A DNA stretch of 38,371 bases from Dehalococcoidia bacterium (GTDB taxonomy: Bacteria; Chloroflexota; Dehalococcoidia; Tepidiformales; Tepidiformaceae), in NCBI GenBank assembly GCA_020847765.1, contig JADLBJ010000169.1, positions 1 through 38,371 of the forward strand, in the 5' to 3' direction. The notes below the pieces were generated by a model that saw only the letters and a program-made list of their open reading frames with translations, had not been told where the DNA came from and made no database searches. Shown here one piece after another: positions 1 through 9,539 of the stretch (its first letter is position 1; the number at the start of each line of letters is the position of its first letter). The translations under genes and the position numbers were made by a program.

Positions 1-862
1 CCTCGAAGTCGTTCTGCGCTTCGAAGCGGCTCTTGGCGTAGTACGACGTCCACGGCACGCCGTACTCCTTCATCGGCAGGAGGAAGATGCAGCAGTCGTC
101 GCAACAGCTGCACAGCGTGTTCGTCGTCATCAGGTTGGCGTTTGGCCACTGGTGGACCAGCCCGTGGTCCTCCGCCTCCTCAATCAGCCGAAAAGCCTCC
201 TCCCTGTCGATCATGCGGCCGTGGCCACGGCTCTCAGCGTACTCGGCCGCACGGTTGAACTGGATGCAGTTCAGGTCGTGGGAATGCGTGCAGGGGTTGC
301 CTACCGCCTCCTGCCGCTTCCGGCAGGAGCAGGAGACGACTGAGATCAGGCTCGCCGCCTCCACCATCGAGCGCATGTTCTCGTACGGGAGAAGCCCGGG
401 CAGGTCCTTCACCGCCTTGTACGCCGGTACGATGCGAATCGGCGCGTGGGGCGACTGCGCCAGCTGTGGCATCCGACGTGGGTCCCATTCCTGCGTGACG
501 AAGTCCCACCAGAGGAGCCAGAGCTCCTTCCGCTGGGCGTCTGTGTACAGCGAGTCCAGCCCCCAGAGCGACTCCGACGCGTCGTGGAGCTGCATCGTGT
601 CCCGGGCGAAGCGGTAGGTCTCCCGCGTCTGAAAGTTCCGCGGGAACACCACCCCCTTCAGGTAAAGCTCGTCCAGATCTGCCTGCACCGTCTCGGCCGG
701 AAGATCCTCCGCAGCCGCGAGCTCTTCCGTCGGCATCGGGAGATGCCGGGCGAGACGCGCCTGACGGGGCGTCAACAGGAACTCGAGAATGGCCCTGTAG
801 CGCTGCGAACTGCCAAATCCGTGCCGCTCGGCCAGGACTTCGTACGCGCCTTCTCCAGACAT
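1..862 (-). CDS. Iron-sulfur (4Fe-4S ferredoxin-like) protein, C-terminus truncated by window edge
   Basis: Not in the ORF track because no stop lies inside the window. Manual reverse translation gives MSGEGAYEVLAERHGFGSSQRYRAILEFLLTPRQARLARHLP...VSCSCRKRQEAVGNPCTHSHDLNCIQFNRAAEYAESRGHGRMIDREEAFRLIEEAEDHGLVHQWPNANLMTTNTLCSCCDDCCIFLLPMKEYG, open to base 1. Cys-rich CxC...CxxxxxxxC and CSCCDDCC motifs. Alternative GTG start at 898. Confidence 0.8.
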   Translation of the reverse strand, partial: MSGEGAYEVLAERHGFGSSQRYRAILEFLLTPRQARLARHLPMPTEELAAAEDLPAETVQADLDELYLKGVVFPRNFQTRETYRFARDTMQLHDASESLWGLDSLYTDAQRKELWLLWWDFVTQEWDPRRMPQLAQSPHAPIRIVPAYKAVKDLPGLLPYENMRSMVEAASLISVVSCSCRKRQEAVGNPCTHSHDLNCIQFNRAAEYAESRGHGRMIDREEAFRLIEEAEDHGLVHQWPNANLMTTNTLCSCCDDCCIFLLPMKEYGVPWTSYYAKSRFEAQNDFE

Positions 863-1147
863 GGGCCCACCAGCGCGATAAGTGATGTCGCCGGACACAC
901 CCTGTCCTGCGCAGAGGGACAGTACGCCGCGTCTTCTCGCCTGAACCTGATCGCCGTCATTGACAGAGGGCGTCATCTCGCTGCGAGTCCTCCTCACCGG
1001 CTGCCCAGACGCCCTTTCCACAGGGCGTCAACACCTGACGCCTCAATCGTTATAGTCGGCTGCCGTAGGGCGAACGCGCGGACGGCGCGAGCGCGGCAAT
1101 TGGACACCGGCTGGTCGATCGGGGCGCGCTGCCCGCTGCGGGGGGCT

Positions 1148-2458
1148 ATGAAACACCTCGGCTTGATGCCGTTTGTGATGGCGCTTGTCCCTGCTGTCAC
1201 GCTCCTCCTCGTCAGCCACGAACAACCGGTGGGCGCCACAGTCGACGCGGAGCTCGAGGGAGCGTTCTTCGAGCTCCGCGAAGGCCCCTCGCCGCAGGCC
1301 ACCTTCGTGGACGCTGTCGCAGCAGCCCTGTCCAGGCCCGGCGCGGCCTCCGTCTTCGGCGCCGACGACAGGGTCCAGGTAGCGGACACCACGCTCCCGC
1401 TCATGCGGACCATCGCACAACTGGTGCTCTTCGATTCCTCCGATAAGATCCGGGGACTCTGCACGGGGACGCTGCTCAACCACAACGTAGTCCTCACCGC
1501 CGCTCATTGCCTCTACGACTCGGAGTGGGGCGGGCCCATCCCGTCCGTGCTCGTCGTTCCCGCCGAGAACGGACGTGTCTTCCCCTTCGGAACGGCAGTG
1601 GGGCGCCGCTTCACCGTACCCCAGGGCTGGGTGGATTCAGCCGGCGCCCTTCCTTCACTCTATGACTTCGGGCTCCTGTTCCTCGAAGGAAACCCGTTCA
1701 ACTCCCGGCTCGCACCATACTTCACGGTCGGCGCGCCGACCAACGCCTACCTGACCCCTCCGCGCGGACTGGCGACCGCCGGATATCCCGGCGACAAACC
1801 CCCCGGGACCATGTGGGCGACCAAGAGCACGGTCTACGCCCTCGACGCCGGGTACGTCTTTTCCCATCTCGACGAGCGCGAAGGCCAGAGCGGCTCGCCC
1901 ATCTACACCGTCACCGACCCACCCACCGAGTCGTTCATCGTCAGCGTGGTGTCGAGCGGCCCCAAGGATGAGACCCTCCCCGATTCGTCACCGGCCGTCG
2001 ACGTGTCGGTGCGCTTTACGCCGCAAATCCTGACCGCCCTGCAGAGCTACTGTGCCAAAGCGAGCTGCTCCATCCAGACACGGACCGTGGACGTGCCCGG
2101 TTCGGCGTCTCCCACAGCCACGTCCACAGCCACACCGACGTCGACGACACGTGCCGGCCGAGCGCCACTGCAAGCCGGGTTCAATCTCACCGGGGGGCCG
2201 CTTCTCGCCGACGTTGCACCAGCCGAGTGGATGGCATGCCTGCCGCCCGATTCCTGGGTCGCGCTCTACATGTGGGACGGCGCCCGACAATCCTGGACGC
2301 ACTTCTTCAACGCCTCGCAGGGGATCCCGGCCTACGTGAACGGATCGCAGCACGGAGGCCTGGCAACGATCCCCAGATACGCGGGCGTCCTGTTGCTCAT
2401 GCAGCGGGACGTTGCCAGCCCCACCTTCCGCGACGAGCCAGGCCGAGCCTGCGGCTGA
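1148..2458 (+). CDS. Secreted trypsin-like serine protease with C-terminal extension
   Basis: ATG at 1148 followed by a signal-peptide-like N-terminus. TAAHC (His), YDFGLL (Asp) and EGQSGSP (Ser) triad motifs. Thr/Ser/Pro-rich linker before the C-terminal module. Confidence 0.85.
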   Translation: MKHLGLMPFVMALVPAVTLLLVSHEQPVGATVDAELEGAFFELREGPSPQATFVDAVAAALSRPGAASVFGADDRVQVADTTLPLMRTIAQLVLFDSSDKIRGLCTGTLLNHNVVLTAAHCLYDSEWGGPIPSVLVVPAENGRVFPFGTAVGRRFTVPQGWVDSAGALPSLYDFGLLFLEGNPFNSRLAPYFTVGAPTNAYLTPPRGLATAGYPGDKPPGTMWATKSTVYALDAGYVFSHLDEREGQSGSPIYTVTDPPTESFIVSVVSSGPKDETLPDSSPAVDVSVRFTPQILTALQSYCAKASCSIQTRTVDVPGSASPTATSTATPTSTTRAGRAPLQAGFNLTGGPLLADVAPAEWMACLPPDSWVALYMWDGARQSWTHFFNASQGIPAYVNGSQHGGLATIPRYAGVLLLMQRDVASPTFRDEPGRACG

Positions 2459-2498
2459 CGCCACAGGGGCAATCCGCCTGGCCCTCGAAATCAGACAG

Positions 2499-2576
<78 letters not shown>

Positions 2577-2698
2577 CGCCGACATCGTACCATCCCAGTC
2601 GCACACCCGCCCTCCCGTTGACAGCCCGCCGGGTTCGCTTACGATCAGCCCTCCCGGCGCGCCTCGACCGCCCGGTAAATCGAAGGAGACTCGCACAG

Positions 2699-3004
2699 AT
2701 GGCAGACCTCCAGGAAACCGCCGAGCAGTTCGCCCGGGACCTTGTCGGTCAGAATCTCGCCGGGCTCATGATGTCCTTCACCGCCGAGGGCATGTACAGG
2801 GCCATGGAACTTCAGGCGCAACGCCAGGCCGCCGGCCCACAGCCCCCCAGCACCGGTTTCGAAGTCAACTTCAAAGGCGCCGATGGCGAGGACCAGGTCG
2901 TCGACATCGTCGTGAAATCCGCCGAGGCCGAAGGGACGATCGTGACGCGTTGGCGCGACGTCGCCGGCAGCTGGAAAGTGAACGACATGGCGATGAAGGA
3001 TTAG
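2699..3004 (+). CDS. Small hypothetical protein (possibly SnoaL/NTF2-like)
   Basis: MADLQETAEQFARDLVGQNLAGLMMSFTAEGMYRAMELQAQ...WRDVAGSWKVNDMAMKD; preceded by an AGGAG-like RBS (gaaggagac). Confidence 0.7.
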   Translation: MADLQETAEQFARDLVGQNLAGLMMSFTAEGMYRAMELQAQRQAAGPQPPSTGFEVNFKGADGEDQVVDIVVKSAEAEGTIVTRWRDVAGSWKVNDMAMKD

Positions 3005-3087
3005 AGGCGCCTTTCCTCGAGCGGACAGCCAGCCGGCTTTCCGTCCTCCTTCCCTCGCCCCCGGCCCTCCCCGTACGATCGAACGCG

Positions 3088-4413
3088 ATGCCCGTCTCCT
3101 ACACCGGCGCGAAGCCTCTGCCTCTCCATCGCCGTCTGGGGCGCTTCTCCCTGGTCGCCTGGAACTTCCTGGTCGTCTACCTGCGCTACAAGCGCGTCCA
3201 GCGCAACCGAAAGCTGAGCGCCGACCAACGCGAACGCCGCTACGCCTTCGAGCACCAGCGGAACGCCGAGCGGATCTACCGCCTCGCCGCGCGCATGGAA
3301 GGCCTGCTCATCAAGACCTGCCAGTTCATCAGCTCGCGCGCCGACGTCGCCCCGCCAGAATACGTGGCCGTCCTCGGCCGCCTCCAGGACCGTGTCCCCG
3401 CACGACCTTTCCGCGAAGTCGAGGCGCAGGTTCGGCGCGAGCTCGGCGCGCCACCCGGCGCGCTCTTTGCCTCGTTCTCGCGCACCCCCGTGGCCTCCGC
3501 GTCCCTCGCGCAGGTGCACCGCGCCCGCACACACGACGGCCACGACGTCGCCGTCAAGGTCCAGTACCCAGGGATCGAGCGGGTGGTCGAGACCGACCTG
3601 CACAACCTTTCGGCATTGGTCCGCATCCTCGCCTGGTTAGAGAAGAACTTTGACTTCCGCATACTCATGGAGGAGGTATGCAAATACACCCCGCGAGAGC
3701 TCGACTTCGTGCTCGAAGGGCGCAGCAGCGAGCGCGTCGCCCGTGACCTCGCCCACCGTCCGGACGTCCGTGTGCCGAAAGTGTACTGGAAGCATACCGG
3801 CCGACGCGTGCTCACAACTGAGTTCGTCGACGGCACCAAGATCTCTGACATCCCGGCCCTTCTGAAGCGCGGGATCGATCCCAACCAGGTCGCCCTGATC
3901 ATGACGGAGGCCTACTGCGAGCAGATCCTCGTCCACGGCTTCTTCCACGCCGACCCGCATCCGGGGAATCTGCTGGTGCTCCCCGGCCCCGTCGTCGTCT
4001 TCATCGACTTCGGCCTCTGCAAAGACCTGCCGGACGAGTTCCGCGTGAACTACGCCCGCCTGACAGTCGCCATCATGGCAAAGGACGAGCTCGGCATGGT
4101 CGAAGCCTTCCGCAGTCTCGGCTTCCGCACACGACGCGACGACCCAGAGTCGCTGGTCGCGCTCGGGCGGTCATTCTTCGAATCCACTGGTCCGGAGGCC
4201 AAACCCTACGTCGACGCCGACGTCATGCCGGAAGTGAACGAGCGCCTGGCGCGCGTCCTGCAGGCGAATCCGGTGACGCAGATCCCGCCCGACATCCTCA
4301 TGATCTTCCGCGTTCTCGGCCTGATGAGCGGCCTGCAGAAGCGGCTCGACAGCCGCGTCAACATGTTCGAAACGATCGGGCCCTACGCCGAAGCCCAGGC
4401 TGCCGCCGGTTAG
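3088..4413 (+). CDS. ABC1/AarF/UbiB family protein kinase-like protein
   Basis: VAVKVQYPGIERVVETDLHNL, TEFVDGTKI, ILVHGFFHADPHPGNLLVL, VVFIDFGLCKDLP typical of the ABC1/UbiB family. Confidence 0.92.
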   Translation: MPVSYTGAKPLPLHRRLGRFSLVAWNFLVVYLRYKRVQRNRKLSADQRERRYAFEHQRNAERIYRLAARMEGLLIKTCQFISSRADVAPPEYVAVLGRLQDRVPARPFREVEAQVRRELGAPPGALFASFSRTPVASASLAQVHRARTHDGHDVAVKVQYPGIERVVETDLHNLSALVRILAWLEKNFDFRILMEEVCKYTPRELDFVLEGRSSERVARDLAHRPDVRVPKVYWKHTGRRVLTTEFVDGTKISDIPALLKRGIDPNQVALIMTEAYCEQILVHGFFHADPHPGNLLVLPGPVVVFIDFGLCKDLPDEFRVNYARLTVAIMAKDELGMVEAFRSLGFRTRRDDPESLVALGRSFFESTGPEAKPYVDADVMPEVNERLARVLQANPVTQIPPDILMIFRVLGLMSGLQKRLDSRVNMFETIGPYAEAQAAAG

Positions 4414-4826
4414 CCGACCCCACCCGGCACGAGCGGCCCGAGCACCGGCGCCAGAAAGTCGCCGATCTGGTCGTGCCCCAGGTAGACCAGCGCCGCCGCC
4501 TGCGCCACCACGACCAACAGCAGCGCGCCAACGATGGTCCACTGCATGAGCACGCGGCGCCGATGGAACGCGCGGATCTGCCGGTTGAGATCAGCCCGCT
4601 GTCGGGCGAAGAGCACCGCGTCGTACTCGCGCCGCAACTCCGGCCGCGAGAGAACGCTGTACGCCTCGTTCAGCCGCTGTAGCGCCTCCGTGCACGTCTC
4701 GTCCACGTCTGTCATCGTCGCGAACTCGTCCGAGAGCCGCGCGTAGGCGTTCTCCACCCCCGCCAGGTCGGCGTCGAAGGGCACATGCAGGACCGCGTAG
4801 TAGTCGATGACCGAAGCGTCAGCCAC
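4410..4826 (-). CDS. J-domain (DnaJ-like) protein with C-terminal TM segment
   Basis: DYYAVLHVPFDADLAGVENAYARLSDEF...LQRLNEAYSVLSRPELRREYDAVLF followed by a hydrophobic helix WTIVGALLLVVVAQAAALVYLG. The canonical HPD is not evident. Confidence 0.75.
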   Translation of the reverse strand: MADASVIDYYAVLHVPFDADLAGVENAYARLSDEFATMTDVDETCTEALQRLNEAYSVLSRPELRREYDAVLFARQRADLNRQIRAFHRRRVLMQWTIVGALLLVVVAQAAALVYLGHDQIGDFLAPVLGPLVPGGVG

Positions 4827-4893
4827 TGTCCACCCTCACCGCTAACAACGGCAGGCGGCGGCGAGTTCCGTAGAGTGCTCCTGCGCGCCCCGG

Positions 4894-5499
4894 TTACGGT
4901 TGGGCGACCAGCCCGGCGAGATAACGGTGCACCTGGATGAGTGGCGCCGTGCGGTCGATCGCCGCTCCTCCGAAGACGTGCGCGAGGATGAATATGTTCA
5001 GGATGCCCGTGATTGCCGTCGAGCAGGGGAAGACGTGATCCCGGACGAGCTCGCCGCTCTCCATGCCGTGACGCAGCACCGCGTCGAGCGGCTGGCGCAC
5101 CCGTTCGCCAAGCGTCTGGGCAAACGCGGCCATGGGGGCTCCGCCCAGACCAAATACCTCGCGAAGGACCAGCGCGATGACGTCCTCGTTCGCCAGAAAG
5201 TAGTCGACATACCGCTGGCAATACGAAAGCACGCGATTGCAGGCCGTCGCCTCTGCCGGCAGATCCTCGAGCGCCACCGCCATCTCCCCCAGGATCTGCC
5301 GGACGATGCTCTCGTACAGCCCCTCTTTGGAGCCAAAATAGTAGTAGATCATTGGCTTGGTCGTCTGGGCGTCCGCCGAGATCTCGCGCAGCGAGCTGGC
5401 GGCAAACCCCTTCAGGGAGAAATGATGAAGGGCCGAGGCGAAGATCCGGTCCTTCACCTCGACTTCTCGGGTCCCTGCGGCCTCCAGAGACACAGCCAC
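4894..5499 (-). CDS. TetR/AcrR family transcriptional regulator
   Basis: N-terminal HTH: VKDRIFASALHHFSLKGFAASSLREISADAQTTKPMIYYYFGSKEGLYESIVRQIL. Confidence 0.93.
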   Translation of the reverse strand: MAVSLEAAGTREVEVKDRIFASALHHFSLKGFAASSLREISADAQTTKPMIYYYFGSKEGLYESIVRQILGEMAVALEDLPAEATACNRVLSYCQRYVDYFLANEDVIALVLREVFGLGGAPMAAFAQTLGERVRQPLDAVLRHGMESGELVRDHVFPCSTAITGILNIFILAHVFGGAAIDRTAPLIQVHRYLAGLVAQP

Positions 5500-5532
5500 T
5501 CCTCCCCAACCGAGCCCCGTTCCAGCGCACTT

Positions 5533-5542
5533 ACCGGCCGGT
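5533..5542. promoter_or_regulatory. Candidate TetR operator half/core palindrome ACCGGCCGGT
   Basis: Perfect 10-bp palindrome 34 bp upstream of the TetR start codon, in the divergent TetR/PD-(D/E)XK intergenic region. Confidence 0.3.
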
Positions 5543-5685
5543 CAGACCGAGTATACCGCTGCCCTTCGAACGACATAGCCGGACCATGGTCACCCCTTCC
5601 GCGATATGCCGCTGTGCGGTGCAAAGCCGGAGCGCGCCCCCAACCCCAGGGCTGGCTCGGCCCCGGACCCGTCCGCCATACTGGG

Positions 5686-6558
5686 ATGATGGTCGAAACG
5701 AACCTGTTCACGATGCTGTCCGCCTACCGGCCCGGCTCCGCGGCGACACCGTTCGAGAACTATTGCACCAGCGGCCTGGCCTACTTCCTCCGCCGTGGCC
5801 AGCGCATGCTTACCGCCCTCTTCAGCGATGCCGCCGCCGCCCAGAACGAGCCGCTCGCCCTTGTCGAAGTCCAGCCTCGCGTGGGCGAAGCCGGCCTCGC
5901 CGACCTCGTGCTCACCTTCGAAGGCGGGCGCCGCGCTATCGTGGAGGTTCAGGTTGAAGCCGGCGCCGACGAGCGCCTCCTGCCCGCGCTCGAGGCCGCA
6001 ACCACGGAGTGGGACGAAGCGCCGGCACACGTCCTCCTCGGGCTCAGTGCCGCCACCGTGAATCCTCCCTGGGTGCCCGTTACGTGGCTGCAGGTGGCCG
6101 AGGGCCTCGAGGACGACCCCGACCCCCTCGCGCTGCAGTTCGCCGAATTCGTCTTTCGCGACATCCTTGGCCTGGGAGACGTCCCCCTCGACCAGGCGCT
6201 CGCCACCAACCGACTCTACGCTCTCGGCGGGGCCGCCGTGCGCCGCCGCTTCGGCGAACGCGCGCGCTACGTCAACAGCGCTTCCCGGCCTCTGGGAGGT
6301 AAGTACCGCTACCTCGGCACTACCTTCGCGTCGGGCGAGGGCGACCTCACCGGCTGGATCGGCCTTGTCAACGAAGGCGTTCCCCTCAGCGACCACTACT
6401 ACCTCATGCTCGCAAGCAAGGGAGCGCCCATCGCCCAGCCCGTCGAGCAGCCGCGCGCGACCGGCGACTGGAAGTGGCCATACTGGACTGCCCTCGGCCG
6501 CGTCGTGCGTCCCATCACGGCCGACGCGTACGACGAACTCCTCTCCCGCCTGGAGTAG
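5686..6558 (+). CDS. PD-(D/E)XK nuclease-like protein of unknown function
   Basis: FENYCTSGLAYFLRRG (Glu helix), ADLVLTFEGGRRAIVEVQVEAG (D...ExQ beta-hairpin) fits the PD-(D/E)XK fold pattern. Confidence 0.6.
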   Translation: MMVETNLFTMLSAYRPGSAATPFENYCTSGLAYFLRRGQRMLTALFSDAAAAQNEPLALVEVQPRVGEAGLADLVLTFEGGRRAIVEVQVEAGADERLLPALEAATTEWDEAPAHVLLGLSAATVNPPWVPVTWLQVAEGLEDDPDPLALQFAEFVFRDILGLGDVPLDQALATNRLYALGGAAVRRRFGERARYVNSASRPLGGKYRYLGTTFASGEGDLTGWIGLVNEGVPLSDHYYLMLASKGAPIAQPVEQPRATGDWKWPYWTALGRVVRPITADAYDELLSRLE

Positions 6559-6704
6559 ACCACGGTCGCCGCCCGACGCGGTCGACAGCAGGTCGGCTCC
6601 GGCTAGCCCAGAGCGTCCTCATGTACGCCTGACAACCCTTCGCAATTCCGGTACCGTAGCGGGCAGGCGGCCCCTCCCCAGCCGGGTCGCTGCTGGAGGC
6701 TCCC

Positions 6705-8864
6705 ATGGTCTTGCGCTACCGCTACTCGATATGGGACGGCACGCAGGAAGTCCCACCGCTCGAGGCCGACGACATCCTCGACAACCTCACCGACGACCTG
6801 ATGAACTTCGGCGACCTCCAGCACGCCCTCCGCAACCTCCTCCAACGCGGCATGCGCAACCCCTCCGGCCAGCGGATGCAGGGGCTGCGTGACCTCCTGC
6901 AGCAGCTCCGCCAGCAGCGCCGCCAGCAGCTGGACCGATTCAACCTCAGCTCCGTCTTCGATGACCTCAAGCGCCAGCTCGACGAGATCCTCCAGATGGA
7001 GCGCGACACCCTCGACCGGCGCCTCGACGAAGTCGCCGGTACGCCGCAGGCAGGCGACGGCCACGCCGACGACCGGCCCCAGGCCGGCCACCAGCAACAG
7101 AGCACCGCCGAGGACCGACCACGGTCGGGATCCCGCTCCGACCCCCAGGGCAGCCAGCCGCCCAGCGGACAGCCGGGTCCACAAGGCCAAACGCCAGGAT
7201 CCGAATTCGCCGACATGCTCCGAAATATCGCCAACCGAAAAAAGGACTTCCTCCAGAACCTTCCGCACGACGTCTCCGGACAGGTCAAAGAGCTCCAGAA
7301 CTACGAGTTCATGGACCCCGACGCGCAGGCGAAGTTCAACGAGCTCCTGGAAAGCCTGAAGAAGGCCATGATGGAGACCTTCTTCAAGGATCTCTATAAC
7401 CAGATCGCGAACATGTCACCAGAAGAGCTGGAGCGCATGAAGAACATGGTCGCCGACCTCAACCAGATGCTCCAGGACAAGATGGCCGGCCGAGAACCCG
7501 ACTTTGATCGTTTCATGCAGCAATATGGCGACCTCTTCGGAGATAACCCGCCGCAGTCACTCGATGAGCTCATCTCCCAGATGCAGCATCAGATGGGCCA
7601 GATGCAGAGCCTGCTCGATAGCCTGCCGGGTGACATGCGTCAGCAGCTCCACGACCTCCTCTCCGACAAGATCGGTGATCCTCAGTTGCAGCAGTCTCTA
7701 AATGAGCTCGCCCAGAATATGGAATACCTGTTCCCCATGCGTGAGCTTCGCAACCAATACCCTTTCCGTGGCGATGAGGAGATCGACATCCAGTCGGCGA
7801 TGCAACTCATGAACCAGATGCAGTCGATTGACGAGATCGAACGCCAGCTCGAACGCACGCAATATGGTGGCGAGATCGACGATGTGGATGCCGATAAGCT
7901 CGAGGAGCTACTCGGACCGGAAGCACGCGAAACACTTGACCAGCTCAAGCAGTTCCTCGAGATCCTCGAAGACGCAGGCTACATCCGCAAAAAAGGCAGC
8001 GGCTACGAGCTGACTCCGCGGGGGACCAGAAAAATCGGCCAACGAGCGCTTGGCGAAATCTACGCTCAGCTAAAGAAGGATAGCTTTGGCAAGCACGAGA
8101 TCCGTGAAAGCGGCTCTGGTGGCGACCGTATAGACGATACGAAAAAGTACGAATTCGGTGATCCCTTCTACCTGGACATTCAGAAGACGATCATGAATTC
8201 CATGTACCGGGAGGGACCAGGTCTGCCCGCCCACCTGCACCCCAATGACTTCGAAGTCGCCCGGACAGAGATCCTCACCCAGACAGCCACCGTGATCATG
8301 CTCGACCTCAGCTGGTCGATGGCCCTTCGCGGGAGCTTCCAGGCGGCGAAGAAGGTCGCGCTCGCCCTCAATAACCTCATCTCCTCTCAGTTCCAGCGCG
8401 ACAGCCTGTACATCATCGGCTTCAGCGCCTACGCCCGCGAGCTCAAAGCTGACCAGCTCCCTTATGTTCGCTGGGACGAGTCAGTCCTCGGCACCAATAT
8501 GCACCACGCGCTCATGATCGCCCAGTCTCTCCTCGCCAAGCACACCGCTGGCACCCGGCAGATCATCATGATCTCCGACGGCGAGCCCACCGCTCATCTC
8601 GAACGCGGCCGCAGCTACTTCGCCTACCCGCCGAGTCCCATCACCATCCGCGAAACGCTGAAGGAGGTGAAGCGCTGCACCCAGAAACGCATCACCATCA
8701 ACACCTTCATGCTCGATCGCAACTACTACCTCAAGGAATTCGTCAACCAGGTCGCACGGATCAACAAGGGCCGCGTCTTCTACACCACACCCGACAAGCT
8801 CGGCGAGTACATTCTCGTCGATTATGTCGCCCAAAAGAAGAAGAAGCTCGCGGGCGTCGGCTGA
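6705..8864 (+). CDS. VWA domain-containing protein
   Basis: C-terminal VWA domain with MIDAS: VIMLDLSWSMALRGSFQAAKKVALALNNLI, GTNMHHAL, IIMISDGEPTAHL. Long Gln/Asp-rich helical N-terminal region. Confidence 0.88.
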   Translation: MVLRYRYSIWDGTQEVPPLEADDILDNLTDDLMNFGDLQHALRNLLQRGMRNPSGQRMQGLRDLLQQLRQQRRQQLDRFNLSSVFDDLKRQLDEILQMERDTLDRRLDEVAGTPQAGDGHADDRPQAGHQQQSTAEDRPRSGSRSDPQGSQPPSGQPGPQGQTPGSEFADMLRNIANRKKDFLQNLPHDVSGQVKELQNYEFMDPDAQAKFNELLESLKKAMMETFFKDLYNQIANMSPEELERMKNMVADLNQMLQDKMAGREPDFDRFMQQYGDLFGDNPPQSLDELISQMQHQMGQMQSLLDSLPGDMRQQLHDLLSDKIGDPQLQQSLNELAQNMEYLFPMRELRNQYPFRGDEEIDIQSAMQLMNQMQSIDEIERQLERTQYGGEIDDVDADKLEELLGPEARETLDQLKQFLEILEDAGYIRKKGSGYELTPRGTRKIGQRALGEIYAQLKKDSFGKHEIRESGSGGDRIDDTKKYEFGDPFYLDIQKTIMNSMYREGPGLPAHLHPNDFEVARTEILTQTATVIMLDLSWSMALRGSFQAAKKVALALNNLISSQFQRDSLYIIGFSAYARELKADQLPYVRWDESVLGTNMHHALMIAQSLLAKHTAGTRQIIMISDGEPTAHLERGRSYFAYPPSPITIRETLKEVKRCTQKRITINTFMLDRNYYLKEFVNQVARINKGRVFYTTPDKLGEYILVDYVAQKKKKLAGVG

Positions 8865-8944
8865 AAATAGCGCCGCCCGTCTGCGTCGCATTCCAAGAGC
8901 GGCGTCGCTCCATCCTGATCTCGCGGCTGCGGGGCGATGAATCG

Positions 8945-9423
8945 ACGAAGATCCGTGTGATCGTCGCCGCCCCAACGACCGCGGCCGTCGTGGAGCGAAT
9001 TGTCGCCGCCGACGCGGCCCGCATACGGGCGCGAACGCGCCATCTCCGCGATGGCCGAAGGCGCCGCTCGAGCTGGCCGGCCCCGGCCGCCGCTCGTCGC
9101 CCAACCTGCCGATTGCCTTCTCGGCGAACAGCAACGCGGTCCACGAGGCCTTCCGCCAGCAATTCTGCTTCTTCGCTCGCGTGGCCGCCTACCAGCAGAT
9201 GTTCGCCGACGCCGGGTTCCCCGAGCCGAACGAGAAGCAGCACTTCCCCGATACGCTCATCGACGCCCTCGTCATCTCGCGAAGCCAGACCGGCATCGCG
9301 GAGCGCTTGCACGAGCTCGCCGATGCCCGATTCGAGGAGACGATGGTCAGCCTCGTCCAGACGCCGGGCAGTGTCAGTGCCAACGACGCCTACCGCCAGC
9401 TCGCCGGCGTGCAGTGCGCTTAG
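8945..9423 (+). pseudogene. Decayed LLM-class (F420/flavin) oxidoreductase remnant
   Basis: N-terminal fragment in frame 2 (TKIRVIVAAPTTAAVVERIVAADAARIRAR) and C-terminal fragment in frame 1 (SSPNLPIAFSANSNAVHEAFRQQFCFFARVAAYQQMFADAGFPEPNEKQHFPDTLIDALVISRSQTGIAERLHELADARFEETMVSLVQTPGS) with most of the central barrel missing. Confidence 0.6.
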
Positions 9424-9424
9424 C

Positions 9425-9476
9425 TCGGCCCGCCTGGCTGCGGCGCGCCCCATGCGCCGGCGGCCAGGCGGGCCGA
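9425..9476. terminator. Strong hairpin, probable bidirectional terminator-like structure
   Basis: TCGGCCCGCCTGGC (9425-9438) is the perfect reverse complement of GCCAGGCGGGCCGA (9463-9476). Inner stem CGGCGC/GCGCCG (9441-9446/9454-9459). Lies between convergent genes; no T-tract. Confidence 0.5.
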
Positions 9477-9539
9477 CCCGGGCCGGGAGAGACCAACGGC
9501 TGCACTCGCCACCACCACACCGTCCCTCCCAGCCGCGGC

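Noticed and set aside
446-1147. N-terminal 234 codons of the 446..2458 ORF
   Set aside because: Overlaps the minus-strand Fe-S gene and is not signal-peptide-like. The protease most likely starts at ATG 1148, followed by a secretion signal.
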